DNA of 64,000 bases from Rhexocercosporidium sp. MPI-PUGE-AT-0058. Lineage: Eukaryota > Ascomycota > Leotiomycetes > Helotiales. Numbering within the stretch: the stretch's first letter is position 1; every line of letters begins with the position of its first letter. The position numbers and the translations under genes are program-made. The DNA lies in contig JAGTJL010000026.1 in the NCBI GenBank assembly GCA_020746875.1, forward strand, positions 310,001 through 374,000, in the 5' to 3' direction. Shown here piece after piece: positions 33,808 to 44,947 of the stretch. The notes under the pieces are model-generated. The model saw nothing but the letters and a program-made list of their open reading frames with translations, was not told where the DNA came from and did not search any database.

Positions 33808-36338
33808 TCACAAAACCTCCTGCGCGTCGTGCCATGTCATCCCATCCTCTGGGCTCGATACAATCGCTCCTATGCTGCAATTCCGCTTGATGCGATCACT
33901 GGTTGGCGTTGCTACCGTCTCGTCCACAACAATCGTATCCTCTGCCTCGTCCATTGCCATCTTCTCGCTATTCTCCAGCGCCGTGCTTCCCACCCCACTG
34001 TCTACGACGATTGTATCTGCTGTACTGAATCGCTTTGAGGCTCTGGTAGAGTATTGGTGGAGAATCCTTGGTACTTCTGGCTTCCGTGTATCTGGCTTCG
34101 GTGTATGGATCGGAATGGATGACTTTCCAGAAGGTGGATGCGTGACGAGGTTCATCTTGGACAAAGGCCATTCGCTTGCGTTGCCAATGTTTGGGAGGTG
34201 ATTAGAGGATGAGTTGAATGCGAAGGGTTTGAGGTACGAGGAAGTGTTGCCGTTGAACTTGGCAAGGGGTGTTCGGAGATACTCTGGTGCTGGACTGAGG
34301 CCTGGTGCTAGTAATCGCAGAGTCTCCCAGTACTTAGAAACGATGGATGCCTGGTTGTTCTGCGGGTATGTATCTTCTTCGATCCGTGCTGGTGCAGATT
34401 TACGCTTCGCTAGTTTTGATGTGGTTTGTTTTGTCGGATGCTTCAACCTCGATACCTTTGTAAACTTCATCGTATATTGATTCTTCGCTGGCTCGCTCTT
34501 GACTGGTAATGGTGCACGTAGTGGGCCAATCCAATACCGTGTTCGTTTGGCTGTCTGACCTTCTTCGTCCTTAAATGTGCCCAGTTGGTCCAGAATCTTG
34601 AGCGTGACGTATGCCCCGTTCTGTCTGTCGTCTCTCATGCACTGAGGCCTCTTCCTAGGACCGTTTGCACTTGCAGCAGTACCCACCGACTTTCTCCGCT
34701 CCTCTGTGATAGATCCTGGTGGCAACCAAAGATCTTCTCTCCTGTCCTTTAGATCAAGCACCCACTGATCACAATCCCATTGCACCCAATAATCGATGAC
34801 ATCGCCCCAGGTACTCTCTGAAGGCTTTGTATTGTTAACGAACACAACCTTTCCACCCTTCGAGTGGACCGCCTTAGCAAACTCCTTCACCATTATCTTC
34901 AACCCGTGTACCCTCAGACTCGTTCCCATGATGAGCAGAACGTCTGGGCCCAGCGCCAGATCATGTGTGACGAGAGGAGCGATGAGATTAGCATGGGGGT
35001 GCTCCTCCCCGTACAGCACGATGTCCGGCCTTAGTCGTCCAACGGCGAGCTTTCGTCGACCGTTGCCAGCCCGCTTGTTGCTTTGGGTCTGGCATGTGGG
35101 ACAGTCTGGTGCGCTGCCCGCAAGTGTTGTTGCGATTCGACCTTCTTCATCCCACTCGGACTTTGTGTTGCACAGTGAGCATCGTAGCCGTTCCAGAGAT
35201 CCGTGGAGCGTAACTGATTCGCAACCTCCTCCTCCAACTCCAGGTCCCCCAGCTCCATGTCCACCTCTGCGGGTGAATCTCCCTTTTGACCCAGTCCCTT
35301 GAGCAAGGTCAGTACAGAGTCCTTCACGTTCTTCAAGCAAGTCGATATTCTGCGAATAGTTTCTGACCAGGCGACCGCCATCGCGGAGGACACGGAGGAA
35401 TTTGTGGGACTCTGTAGTGGATGCAACATCTTTGACTTTCTGCCGAAGACTTGAGACAAACATGTAGAAGATACTTGTGGTGAAAGCGTCTTGCCAGACC
35501 ATCGAATCGAAGAGATCGCGGCCTTTAAGGTTTGGGAGACTTTGCCGACCTGCGCCAGAAGAATTCTGAGAGTGAGAGGGATAAGCATTTGGAGACGAGT
35601 CTTGAAACGATGTATCTTGGGATGACGGTTCTTGGGAGGAGACCGGAGATGATGCTTCTGTGCTATCGCGACTGTCGAAAGGGAGGATTGAGGGAGCAAT
35701 TGAGTTTGTAGAGCCGTTGGGAGCGTCTGCGATTGATGGTGACTTGCTGTTCAGAGCGATCTGGGAAAACGAAATGGGAACCTCGGGTGTTTGAGAAGAA
35801 CAGCTTGATAATGAGCTTCCTGATGAGGACTGGATTGATGGTGTGGAAGCACGAGAATTGGAGGTTGTGGTGTTGGTGTTAGACGAGCGAGATCGAGAAG
35901 AGTGCTTTGGAGTCTGGGGTTGTTGAGAGGTGGCAATCGGTTCAGGCTGCGAAGCTTCTAGCGGAGCAATTTCCTCGTCTATCACGTCCACAACCTTTCC
36001 GTCAGGAGCCACAACCTCGTAGTACCACTGCTTTCGCTTCTTCTTTGGCCTGTCGTCAATATCAAAGATATTTGAATGTTCCCATGGCGGATTCTTGATA
36101 GCCGCGTCATACTGGGCTTGAATCATGGAGTAGAGTCCATTTTCCGAGCGGAAATCCTAGGCAAAAGTAAACAAACCAAGACAAAGTTCGTACAGATAGC
36201 TCTGAAACTTACGGGGATACCACAGTTAGTACTGATTCCAGCTCCTGTCACCACAACAACCTTTCTTGAACCCCCCATTACATCTGCAACCTCCTGCAGC
36301 TTCAGATCCGAGTCTGGTCCGACCCGAGTAGTAGGCAT
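33808..36338 (-). CDS. SIR2-family NAD-dependent deacetylase (Hst3/Hst4-like)
   Basis: Sirtuins use NAD+ to remove acetyl groups from lysines; the Hst3/Hst4 class acts on histone H3 K56 in other fungi. Exons 36338-36213 and 36156-33808 give 824 residues. Motifs are VVVVTGAGIS (GAGIS at 32-36), DFRSENGLYS across the intron, YSQNID for the NAD pocket, HGSLE with the catalytic His, two Cys pairs for zinc (LRCSLC and DCPTC), and MGTSLRVHG. A roughly 150-residue Ser/Thr/Pro-rich insertion sits between GLYS and the next core block, which suits Hst3/4 types. The C-terminal 250 residues are basic and low-complexity. Two ACGCGT boxes lie 129 and 241 bp upstream. Family secure; subclass likely. Confidence 0.9.
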
Positions 36339-36466
36339 GATTCTGGTCTCCTACACACAGGGATCCCACGGGAACTTAGTGCTGGAAGTCCAATCTTTCA
36401 ATCTCTCTTTCTTTCCTCTCCTGTCTCTCCCCAACAGCCTCCTTCCACCTGCAGGGCCAGGCTTTG

Positions 36467-36584
36467 ACGCGTCCAGGATTCAATTGAAGGCCCAATGCTC
36501 AGTACCTCATGGGGACAAATGAACAATTGCGTTCAACAATATACTTTGACAGTCTCAAAGCCCAAGTATCGTTGGCCGACGCGT
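36467..36584. promoter_or_regulatory. Two ACGCGT (MCB-like) boxes upstream of the sirtuin
   Basis: ACGCGT occurs at 36467-36472 and 36579-36584. This is the binding core of the MBF cell-cycle factor in yeasts. Single copies are expected by chance in any 64-kb window, so only the pairing near a cell-cycle-type gene is suggestive. Confidence 0.4.
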
Positions 36585-37395
36585 AGTTCTGTTCAACCTT
36601 GTGGCGCGACTTCTCATCTGTTCAGCTTCATCAATCCTTCAGGTCATTGCAGTATTTTCCACAAGGCTGGATTTGCACAGCAAATACTCTCCAACACACA
36701 AGGCCCGACTGTAGTACGGTACCTCTATCTGCCGCTGTTTCAATTCCTCTGGGTATCTTGGACTGAACTCAAACTGCAGAAGACAATGGACGGACAGTTG
36801 TAGGGCGGATTGTTACAGGAAAGTTCAATTCTTCGAGTGGAAGTCCCCGCTTGGTTCTGAAATCCTAGTAAGATATGGACGGAAGTATTCGTTGACAGCC
36901 TGTGCAAAATTCTGGTGGAGAATGGAGTAGTTGTCGTCGGTCGCAGAGAGGCAGATCGAAGACGCGCCCGATCTACAGATATTCGCGCAATGTAGTTGGG
37001 GATTCAGTTTCCCAGACGTTCCAAATGGTTTCTCTCGTTATGATGAAGATTACACTACTGCGGCGCACAGTTGTGTGATTGCTGGGTCGGAGAGGAGGAG
37101 GAATGGTTCGAGGAAGAGATGGTGACGAGGTTGAGGTTGGTTCTCGAAGGTCGCGTTCCTCCAGATGTGTTTTGGCAATTCAATCCCTGCCACTACCCAG
37201 ATCAGGCCTAATCAGTCGAGCGGTGAAGGTAGCCTGTTCGCTTCGAGAGCCACTAATCGCGCTCGGCTGATTTCCCCTGGACCGCCAACATCAACCTCAT
37301 CACAAGCGAGAATACCCCCTCCCCAACACTCAGGATTAATTTTCCTTTCCGCTGGGTTCGGTTTAGTCTGTGGACCTGAGCAACTGCTGCTTTAA

Positions 37396-37500
37396 CCTGA
37401 GCCGAGGGTGATTGTACCTGATCCGGGCCTGAATGAAGCCGGAGCAAGCCTGAGCAAGCCTGAGCAAGCAAGCCTGAGCAAGCCTGAGCAGAGCCTCAGT
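37396..37500 (+). repeat. Tandem and dispersed gagcaagcct-type repeat, copy 1
   Basis: The unit cctgagcaag/gagcaagcct is repeated about five times at 37440-37493. It is preceded by TGAGCCGAGGGTGATT (37398-37413), a 16-mer that recurs near 40295. Confidence 0.75.
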
Positions 37501-37918
37501 AGAGCCTGGGCATCTTGAGCGCACCCTGAGTCAGCCTACACGCCGTAATAATTATGGATCCCATTTGGCCGCCTGTGTGCCCCCCTACAGTTTCCTTTGC
37601 AGGAATCCGTTTTGTTCCCGCCTAGGGTTTTAGAACGCCTTTAAATCAAATCCAAAATACTTCAAAATTAATCGCATAGCTCTGAAGCAGTCAGGATACA
37701 TAAGTTAAATGATTTAGATTTGTTTTGCTTTTGCTTTACAAAAAGTAGGGGCGAGAAGCCTGAAGAGCGGGGGGGATGAAGTCTGAAAAACGTCGGATTT
37801 ACCCTGAACCTCGAACGCAAAATATGAATATGGGTGTCTACCAAGGACCCCATCTACAACTTCAACGTCTTCTGCTTCTCCGCATCCTTCACTAACCTCC
37901 GCTGCACCAACTACCCTT

Positions 37919-38122
37919 TCACTTCCTCACCTCATGCATATACCTCCTCGCCACATTGTCCTTCCCCGCCAGCTCGCCCAGGCCCTCCAGATCATCCTCT
38001 GTACACGGCGCCCAGAACGAGTCTTCATCTAGGATCTCGTAGCCGGCGAAGATGAGTTGTGGAAAAAGAGGTACGTTTGCGGATTTTATCCGAGAAGTCC
38101 AAGGATTCGGCGAGCTCGTATC
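37919..38122 (-). pseudogene. Possible coding remnant
   Basis: A GC-rich island in AT-rich DNA holds an open minus-strand frame of about 67 codons with no ATG at its start. It reads VPLFPQLIFAGYEILDEDSFW ... EGLGELAGKDNVARRYMHEV in part and ends with TGA at 37919. The composition is clearly protein-like. It may be the last exon of a lost gene. No family is recognised. Confidence 0.3.
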
Positions 38123-39672
38123 TCATTGGTTCAAGAAACTGTTTAAAAATTCGTTTTCAAAACTTTCAATTCCCAGGCCTAGCTATGCTCCCTCTTACAG
38201 CTCGATGGAGACATGTCTTTGGTAGTTCCGACTTAACAGCTTCTTTTCTGCTATAGCGTCTCCTAATTCCTCTAACCTTCATCCGTTTAAGGCTGGATTC
38301 CTAGCACTGTGGGACCCGACCATGATCAAAAGATTTAGCAGCGAAGATTGTAGCACCCAAGCATGAAGCAGAAGAGTTTCTAGGGGCAGGGAGGCGCGGC
38401 AAGTAAAGATCCGGAACCTAGCAAAGGCCAAGGAGAGAGAAATTGCAAACAATGAGGGACTATCCCATTTTATGCTTTATGTAGACTTGCTAACTCTACA
38501 AGTGTCCTTCTCGCCGCATTCTTCTCACCCCAGCCCCTCTTCACGACACTAAGTAGAGTGTACTTCTGCCTTTGCCTCTCTGTCCCCTACTAAAGGCACT
38601 TCGACCCTCTGCTCGCGCAGCAAGTGTTATAAGCTGGCACTTTAGCGGCCGCAATTGAGCACTATAATTCAGATCAGTCTGGAAATTTTGACACACTAAA
38701 TCCAGTAAGCTCATACGTAATAGCCATCTAAAAAAAAATTGTCAGTGTATTATTCCGCAGGCTTTAAAACGCCGGAGCAAAGAATACGCACCAAAGTCGC
38801 CAGCACCATGACAACACACCAAGGTGTCTGTGACTGCGGCATAATCCCCAGGGCCAGTTCCTTTGCACCAGCAAATTTCCTGTGCAGACACAATGGCGAT
38901 GATAGAACTGAAGTATTTGTCAGGTTGGCTTCACACTTTCACAATCCGTTATTTTATGGAAGAGAAAATGTGGTAGGCACCTGAGGATGACCAAGAACTT
39001 CATGTTGATTGATTCTTGGTGAAAGTTGAGGATATTCAGGAGGTCTTAATGAATTATAGAATGCGATGGAAACGAATACACAGCCAAAGGTGGATTCTTC
39101 ATCTTATATGCTTAGGTATATATGCTATCATGCAAGATTGGAGGTATCAAGCTCCAAGAACGGGAATGCAACTATTCGGATACTACGACTACTTCGGGTC
39201 CAGAACCGAACTTTTTACAGCACTTGGTAGCAATTCAAATATAGCCTAAGGTCTGCCTTACCAATTCACCTCGGTAAGGCAATTTACCGCAATTCATCTC
39301 TACCAAATCAGGTAATAACTGGCAAATTGCCCATCCTGTTTCGGAGGACTGTGAACAAACAGAGAACTCGGAAGGAGGAAATCCATATACCCCGCAATTT
39401 TACTCTCCGACATCCTACCTCTTTGGGGCACTTCGAATAGAGTCTAAGCGGCAGTTGCTGGAAAGACCTGGGGTATATTCAAGGGTAGTATTTACCCTAG
39501 GTTTGTGAATCCACCTCGCTAATGAGTTGCCTCGGCTTACTTTGAGGCTCGTCTAGCAAGTCGCATTTGTGCTATTCATTATCAATTTCGCCCGTGACGA
39601 TCAAACACTAAAAGACCTTCCACCAGAAGGGTCGAAGCTGTGGAATTATACCAGTCATGTCTTCATCCCAAT
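38123..39672. other. No gene supported
   Basis: AT-rich, with many stops in all frames. A 9-bp inverted repeat TGCCTTACC / GGTAAGGCA lies at 39254-39281. ORFs at 38739-38984 and 39016-39249 (+) have no motifs. Confidence 0.4.
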
Positions 39673-40032
39673 TCAAACCGTATACAACAGTGTTAACTTA
39701 GAGCTAGATATCAAACTGTTAACACCAACCCGGCAATTTTCATTGGCTGCTTCATGTTTCCTCCATTTCTGCCTCTTTCGGTCTTGATATTTGTCTCTGG
39801 GTGGAACGAATCGCAAGATATGGCGAAGAACTAAGATCTTTAACTCTTCGCCCGTTTCTGTCCCGAATCCCAGTAGAAGTTGTTGCGCATCATCCTTGGA
39901 ATCGATAGCTGCCTCCCAGTATGTTGTTACTGTTTGTAGAGCCCGCGAAGTCCGTTGTGTCAATTGCAAGGATTTGTTAAACTGCTCATCCGGTCCGGTG
40001 AATGTCGTTGATGTACCATTTTGGGTAGTCAT
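39673..40032 (-). CDS. Hypothetical protein, 119 residues
   Basis: An uninterrupted frame opens with MTTQNGTSTTFTGPDEQFNK, followed by a helical stretch (LTQRTSRALQTVTTYWEAAIDS). A basic RDKYQDRKRQKWRKHE segment suggests a soluble or nucleic-acid-contacting protein. Composition is more protein-like than nearby random ORFs, but no domain is recognised. The last 15 residues look random, so an unrecognised intron near the end is possible. Confidence 0.4.
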   Translation of the reverse strand: MTTQNGTSTTFTGPDEQFNKSLQLTQRTSRALQTVTTYWEAAIDSKDDAQQLLLGFGTETGEELKILVLRHILRFVPPRDKYQDRKRQKWRKHEAANENCRVGVNSLISSSKLTLLYTV

Positions 40033-40804
40033 AATTGCAGCGAGAGTCTCTGTATACTATTATTCTGCATCCTTTTTTTTGTCCATCCAGCCAACTTGCT
40101 CAAGTATTTATTTTGACTTTTCATCTATTTCAATTCGTTATTCATCGAGGACTTAAGAGAACGGAGGTCAGATCAAGTGCGATTAGCTAAAAAGCGAGAA
40201 ATCAAGCATAAGACGATTTAATAGATTCTGCTTAGGATGCTCAGGTAAGTTGCTCTTGTTGCTCGTGCCTGGTGTGCAGCTCAGGCGAGTTGACTGAGCC
40301 GAGGGTGATTAGCGCCTGAGCAAGAGCAGCAAGCTCACTAACCGAAAGCGAAGTCTGACAGAGAGAAAATTAATCGATAATACCTTTAAATTCTACCTAT
40401 AATCTGCCTTGTGGTGGCTACCTTTCACCACACAGCCTGGCAAGCGACATCTCTCCCTCCCAGCTGTCCCGTAGACTAGCAAAAGTTTTGCTAGCTTGAA
40501 AATGGGATGATGTGTTGATGATCAGGCTCTGTTTTGCTTCCCCGGATTGCTTCATTCGTTTGCTCAAAACCGTTGGAAACTCAAGCCTACGTGCAATGGA
40601 ATCATAAATAGCAAAGATTGACAACCTATGGGCTGATGGAGTCATTGGCTACCCAAACATGATGAGACTGGGTATAAGATAGTGGCGTGGGCCAAGTAGG
40701 CCATTCTTTTGGACATCGGGTCTTCCTTTGACAATAGTCTGTTATTCCGCGCCACTGGTCCGTTCCACCCTTAGTTCGGGAATACGCCACCTGGTTAAGA
40801 TACT
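40033..40804. other. Intergenic with second copy of dispersed repeat
   Basis: Short ORFs only. It holds the 40238-40340 repeat copy, and the right end should include the promoter of the next gene. Confidence 0.4.
40238..40340 (+). repeat. Dispersed gctcagg/cctgagcaag repeat, copy 2
   Basis: It contains TGAGCCGAGGGTGATT at 40295-40310, identical to 37398-37413, followed by cctgagcaag. Complementary gctcagg and cttgttgctc stretches lie to the left, so the segment is also partly self-complementary. Confidence 0.7.
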
Positions 40805-41524
40805 ATGCAGAGAAGGCATAACCTGCAGTTTGTGTGGCCAAAAGATGGTCACAGGGGTCGAGGCCATCGTGGATTCTGGGGCCGACTGAACAACATCGCC
40901 ACTGGAAAAGGACCTGATGTCTTTATACAGCGCAAGGGATCCAAGGAACCAATTATGCAGGATCAGTGGCAGAACTGGTAAGCCTGTCATCCTATTCTTC
41001 TCATCCTATCAGGCTAACCTAAAAGGGACTCATATGCATCCTTCAACGCTCATATGGAAGAGGAGTCGTACCCTGCTTCTAGAGGGTTCGAGAGGTATGA
41101 TCCTTACACCCGGACATACAAAGAATGGTCCATACCGCACGATTGGTATGGTATCGGCGTAGATGGATCGGGGGTTGGTGGACACGGCGTGGGCCTTCCG
41201 ATGTTCACTCGCGATGAGCAAGTCCACATGCACAAGGAAAGATTGCGTGGGCGTCAGATTGATCCTGGTCAGATGGGAAGTGAATGGAACAATATGGGGC
41301 CAAAAGTTAGTTTCCATCTTCTTGATACGTTGCAGTCTACTAAAGATCTCCAGAGATGGCGTACAGAGCACGATGAATTCTGGCGAAATGCCCATCGCCA
41401 GTCTGAAAATCGGCGCCTAAACAGGCCCATGTTGGCTGGTCTCAACCCATTGATGTACATCCATCAGAGGCATCGGGACGAGCTCCTACCTTGGTTCTAC
41501 AGGGAAGGTGTTTGCCCACCTTAA
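40805..41524 (+). CDS. Hypothetical protein, 223 residues, two exons
   Basis: Exons 40805-40977 and 41026-41524 flank a 48-bp GT-AG intron with a ggctaacct branch site. A TAA lies two codons before the ATG, which fixes the start. The N-terminus is basic (MQRRHNLQFVWPKDGHRGRG) and the rest is rich in Tyr, Trp, His and Arg (PASRGFERYDPYTRTYKEW, SEWNNMGPK, WRTEHDEFWRNAHRQSENRR). There is no signal peptide or membrane segment. Splicing is clean and both exons have strongly protein-like composition, so the gene is believable. I do not recognise a family. Confidence 0.65.
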
Positions 41525-42239
41525 GGCTACGCCATCATCCATTCGACCTCTTGATGGAGTCACAGGCTTGATTGTTTGTTCGCTACGATGTTTTGACACA
41601 GTTTAGACACATGATCCGCTAGCGGCAATGACGTCTAATAGCATGGAAGTAATATATCAGTCTCTTGATGATGCGTTGTCTCGAAGTGTGGGATGTTCTA
41701 GACAGATGGAGTTACAATTAGAAGTTCATCAAACATACCACGTGATCAAACTTTCTATCCTAATTCTATTGCTTCTTTCTGCTAGCACCATCTGACGAAG
41801 GAACTCATTGAAGGGTAATAGCTAACGCTTTTCCGTAACCTACGTTTGTTGACCTGCGTAGGTAATCTATGTACACAGCTCGAAACGGCAATCCGGGCAA
41901 GCATCCAGCGAAGGAAAGTAAGCCGAGACTAGCCCATCCACCCCACCAGGCTCATCCAACCCCGCGATGCCCTCCATCTTCCCCGTTTCCCGTACAGCGC
42001 ATCCATATGAATATGCATGCATGCAAAGCGGGAAACCTCATTGGCATCCCACTAGGCGAAAAACTCTCAAGCCACCAGCATGTTAGTGATCACGAGCAAT
42101 CGGAAAAGTTTCCCGCTGTCAAGAGTGGATCGATGTTTGTTGTTTAAATACCTAGCATTTCTCCTGTTGCTGTCGATTTTCTCGTTTATCTGTTAATTTT
42201 CCTCGTTGAAGAGTTTATATTTTTGGTTATTCTACAACC
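41525..42239. other. Intergenic; promoter of the flavin monooxygenase
   Basis: No gene is seen. An AT-rich stretch (tgtttaaatacc, near 42140) lies about 100 bp before the next start codon and could be a core promoter. Confidence 0.4.
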
Positions 42240-44225
42240 ATGGGCAGTATTGCAGTCCAATCCACAGCCTCTATGATATCCTCAGACCGTGTCGAGCCAG
42301 GTTCATTCCCTCTCACTACCGCACAATTCCCTACTGGATCCAACTCCAAACCCGTCGAAGCCAACGACATCGCTTCAAATTGGGTATTAGCCTTCAACCA
42401 AAACGTTAAGGCCCCCTCACTCTCCAATCTCTCGGAGCTCTTCCTCACCGAGTCCTATTGGCGTGACCAGCTCTGCCTCACTTGGGATTTCCACACCCTA
42501 GCAGGCCCATCCAAGATCCTCTCACTCCTCAAAACGAACCCTTCACGCATCAATTCTCTCTGCCTCGACAGTAGCTCTACATTTCGATCTCCACAGTCCT
42601 CCTTTCTCGATAATGGAAAATTGCAGACTGTGCAAGCATTCCTGAAAGTCGAGACAGATGTCGGCAGCGGCGAAGGATTCGTACGTCTGGTTGAAGAGAA
42701 GGGGGCGTGGAAAGTCTTCACCCTGTTTACTTTTCTGAAGGAGTTGAAGGGTTTCGAGGAAGCGATTGGAAGAAAGAGACCTAACGGCGTGAAGCATGGC
42801 GAGCATGACTCGCAGGAAAACTGGGCTGATCGACGGAAGATTGAGGGGGAGTTTGAGGGTGAGGAACCGACTGTGCTGGTTGTTGGTGCGTATCATTTTC
42901 ACTCCCGATCTTGAATTTTGTCACCGAGTCTAACCTTTGCAGGCGCCGGACAATCCGGCCTCACAATCGCCGCACGACTCAAAATGCTCGGGATCAAGTC
43001 CCTCATCGTCGACCGCGAAAATCGAATTGGTGATAACTGGCGCTCTCGGTACCACCAACTGGTACTGCACGACTGCGTGTGGTTCGATCATCTCCCCTAT
43101 ATGCCCTTCCCGGAGTACTGGCCTATCTTCACGCCGAAAGATAAGCTTGGGGATTGGTTTGAGTCATACGTCAAGTTGCTTGAGTTGAATGCTTGGACGA
43201 AGACTACTGTCACCAACGCGGCTTGGGATGATAAGTCTGCAAAATGGACAGTTGATCTCGAGCGAGTGGTTGATGGGAAGGCCCAGAAACGGGTCTTGCA
43301 TCCCAAGGTAGATATCTTCAGTATCACATGATAGCAGAGACTGACATCCCAACTCTAGCACATCATCCAAGCGACAGGAGCAAGCGGCGAGCCCAACATG
43401 CCCAGCATCAAGGGTATGTCAACATTTACCGGCTCCCGAATTGTACATTCCTCCTCCTTCACAGGCGCCAACCCCTCCAGTGGACAAAATAAACGCGTCG
43501 TAATAGTTGGCTGCTGCAACTCCGCCCACGACATCGCACAAGCCTACCACGAGAACGGATACGCCGTAACAATGATCCAGCGCTCCACGACGCTCGTCTT
43601 GAACGCTGATACAAATCTCCGACACATGGCTGGTCTATGGAGTGAAGACGGGCCACCGACGGATGATGCCGATATTATGTTTATGAGTGTGCCGAATGCG
43701 GTGGTGAAGAGGATGAATATCGATATGACGGATGTGCAGGCTGGTGAAGATAGTGAGACGTTGGAGGGGTTGGAGAAAGCTGGGTTCAGGCTTGATAAGG
43801 GGCCGGATGGGAGTGGGCTCTGGATTAAGTATTTACAGCGCGGAGGAGGGTATTATATCGATGTTGGATGTAGCCAACTCATTATTGACGGAAAGATTAA
43901 AGTGAAATCCGGGTGTGAGATCCGTGAGATCACAGCGAAAGGGTTGGTGTTTGAGGATGGAGAGAGCATGGAAGCGGATGAGATCATCTTCGCGACCGGG
44001 TATCTCAATATGCGCACGCAGTGCAGGAAGATCTTTGGTGATGAGGTTGCGGACCGGGTGAAGGATGTTTGGGGCTTTGATGAGGAGGGCGAAATTAGGA
44101 CTTTGTGGAGGGGGAGTGGACATCCGGGGTTTTGGTTCATGGGTGGGAATTTGGCGCTTTGTAGGTGGTATAGTAGGTTGTTGGCTTTGCAGATTAAGGG
44201 GGTCGAGGAGGGCTTGGTTAAATAG
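42240..44225 (+). CDS. Flavin-dependent monooxygenase with N-terminal NTF2-like extension
   Basis: An FAD/NADPH enzyme that hydroxylates or oxygenates small molecules. Exons 42240-42885, 42943-43307 and 43359-44225 give 625 residues. The first ~210 residues resemble the NTF2-like extension seen on many fungal FMO-type proteins (TESYWRDQLCLTWDFHT, WKVFTLFTFLKELKGFE). FAD site: GAGQSGL right after the first intron. FMO-type middle: FTGSRIVHSSSFTGA. The NADPH site reads VVIVGCCNSAHDIA, with Cys where Gly is commoner in GxGxSA. The C-terminal ATGYLNM block is present. Whether it acts as an N-hydroxylating FMO or on ketones cannot be told. Confidence 0.9.
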
Positions 44226-44590
44226 TATTTAATCTTTCAGCCAGTCAGTCAGTCGCCCCCTATCGAGAAGTTCCCATTCAAAGAACTTCAACGGGTGTTG
44301 TGAAGAAGAGAAGCAAGATCTGTACAAATACAATTATCTGTATTGTGGTTCTTAGCATGAGCTCAATGTCAAGGCAACCGACACGCTGCAGGTCAACAAC
44401 AGAACAGTTCTAGTGGACAATTCCCCTCCAAACATTCCACCAATCCATTCTCTAGGATATCTCCCACAAACTCACAACACCAACCCATGGTACTCCCCCA
44501 AGCGCGCATGCAGAAGAACAAACCTCGGCACCAATGCACCATTAGAACATCTCTAACAAGAAAGATAATCTCCATCTCTGATCCTCATCC
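44226..44590. other. Intergenic
   Basis: 3' region of the monooxygenase. No gene seen. Confidence 0.4.
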
Positions 44591-44947
44591 TCATCCGAAA
44601 CCATCAATGACAACAACCTCCTTCCCTCCTTCCACTTCCGCTTCAACCTCATCTTCAGTCTCATTAGGATCCCCAAAAACAACAACACGACCCGTCCCTG
44701 CCTTCACCGTCAACTCGCGTATCATCTCCTTCTCCGCTTTACTTAAACCCGAGGATCTCTTCGCACGTGGCATTTTGGACTTCTTCTCCACCTCCAGTTC
44801 GGCAGAACCTTCCTCAGATCCAGCAGGTTTCATCCAATGGTGAGCTTTTTTCCTCAATTCCCCACGCATCGGTCTCAGAACCAGCCATCCACTCCTCCCA
44901 TTCATACTCCCACTCGCCGCCCCGCGCTCTAAAGAATCAAACACCAC
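44591..44947 (-). CDS. Hypothetical protein, up to 118 residues
   Basis: An open frame carries a Lys/Arg/Glu-rich middle (PRAKRSSGLSKAEKEMIREL) and an acidic C-terminal segment (ETEDEVEAEVEGG). Alternative starts include the internal Met at MPRAKRSS, giving about 60 residues. No known domain. An opposite-strand ORF overlaps it, so coding is uncertain. Confidence 0.35.
   Translation of the reverse strand: MVFDSLERGAASGSMNGRSGWLVLRPMRGELRKKAHHWMKPAGSEEGSAELEVEKKSKMPRAKRSSGLSKAEKEMIRELTVKAGTGRVVVFGDPNETEDEVEAEVEGGKEVVVIDGFG

Larger units (their letters stand above)
36339..37918. other. Gene-poor region upstream of the sirtuin
   Basis: The left end should be the sirtuin promoter. The remaining ORFs are short and overlap on both strands. 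The right part carries gagcaagcct repeats. Confidence 0.45.
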
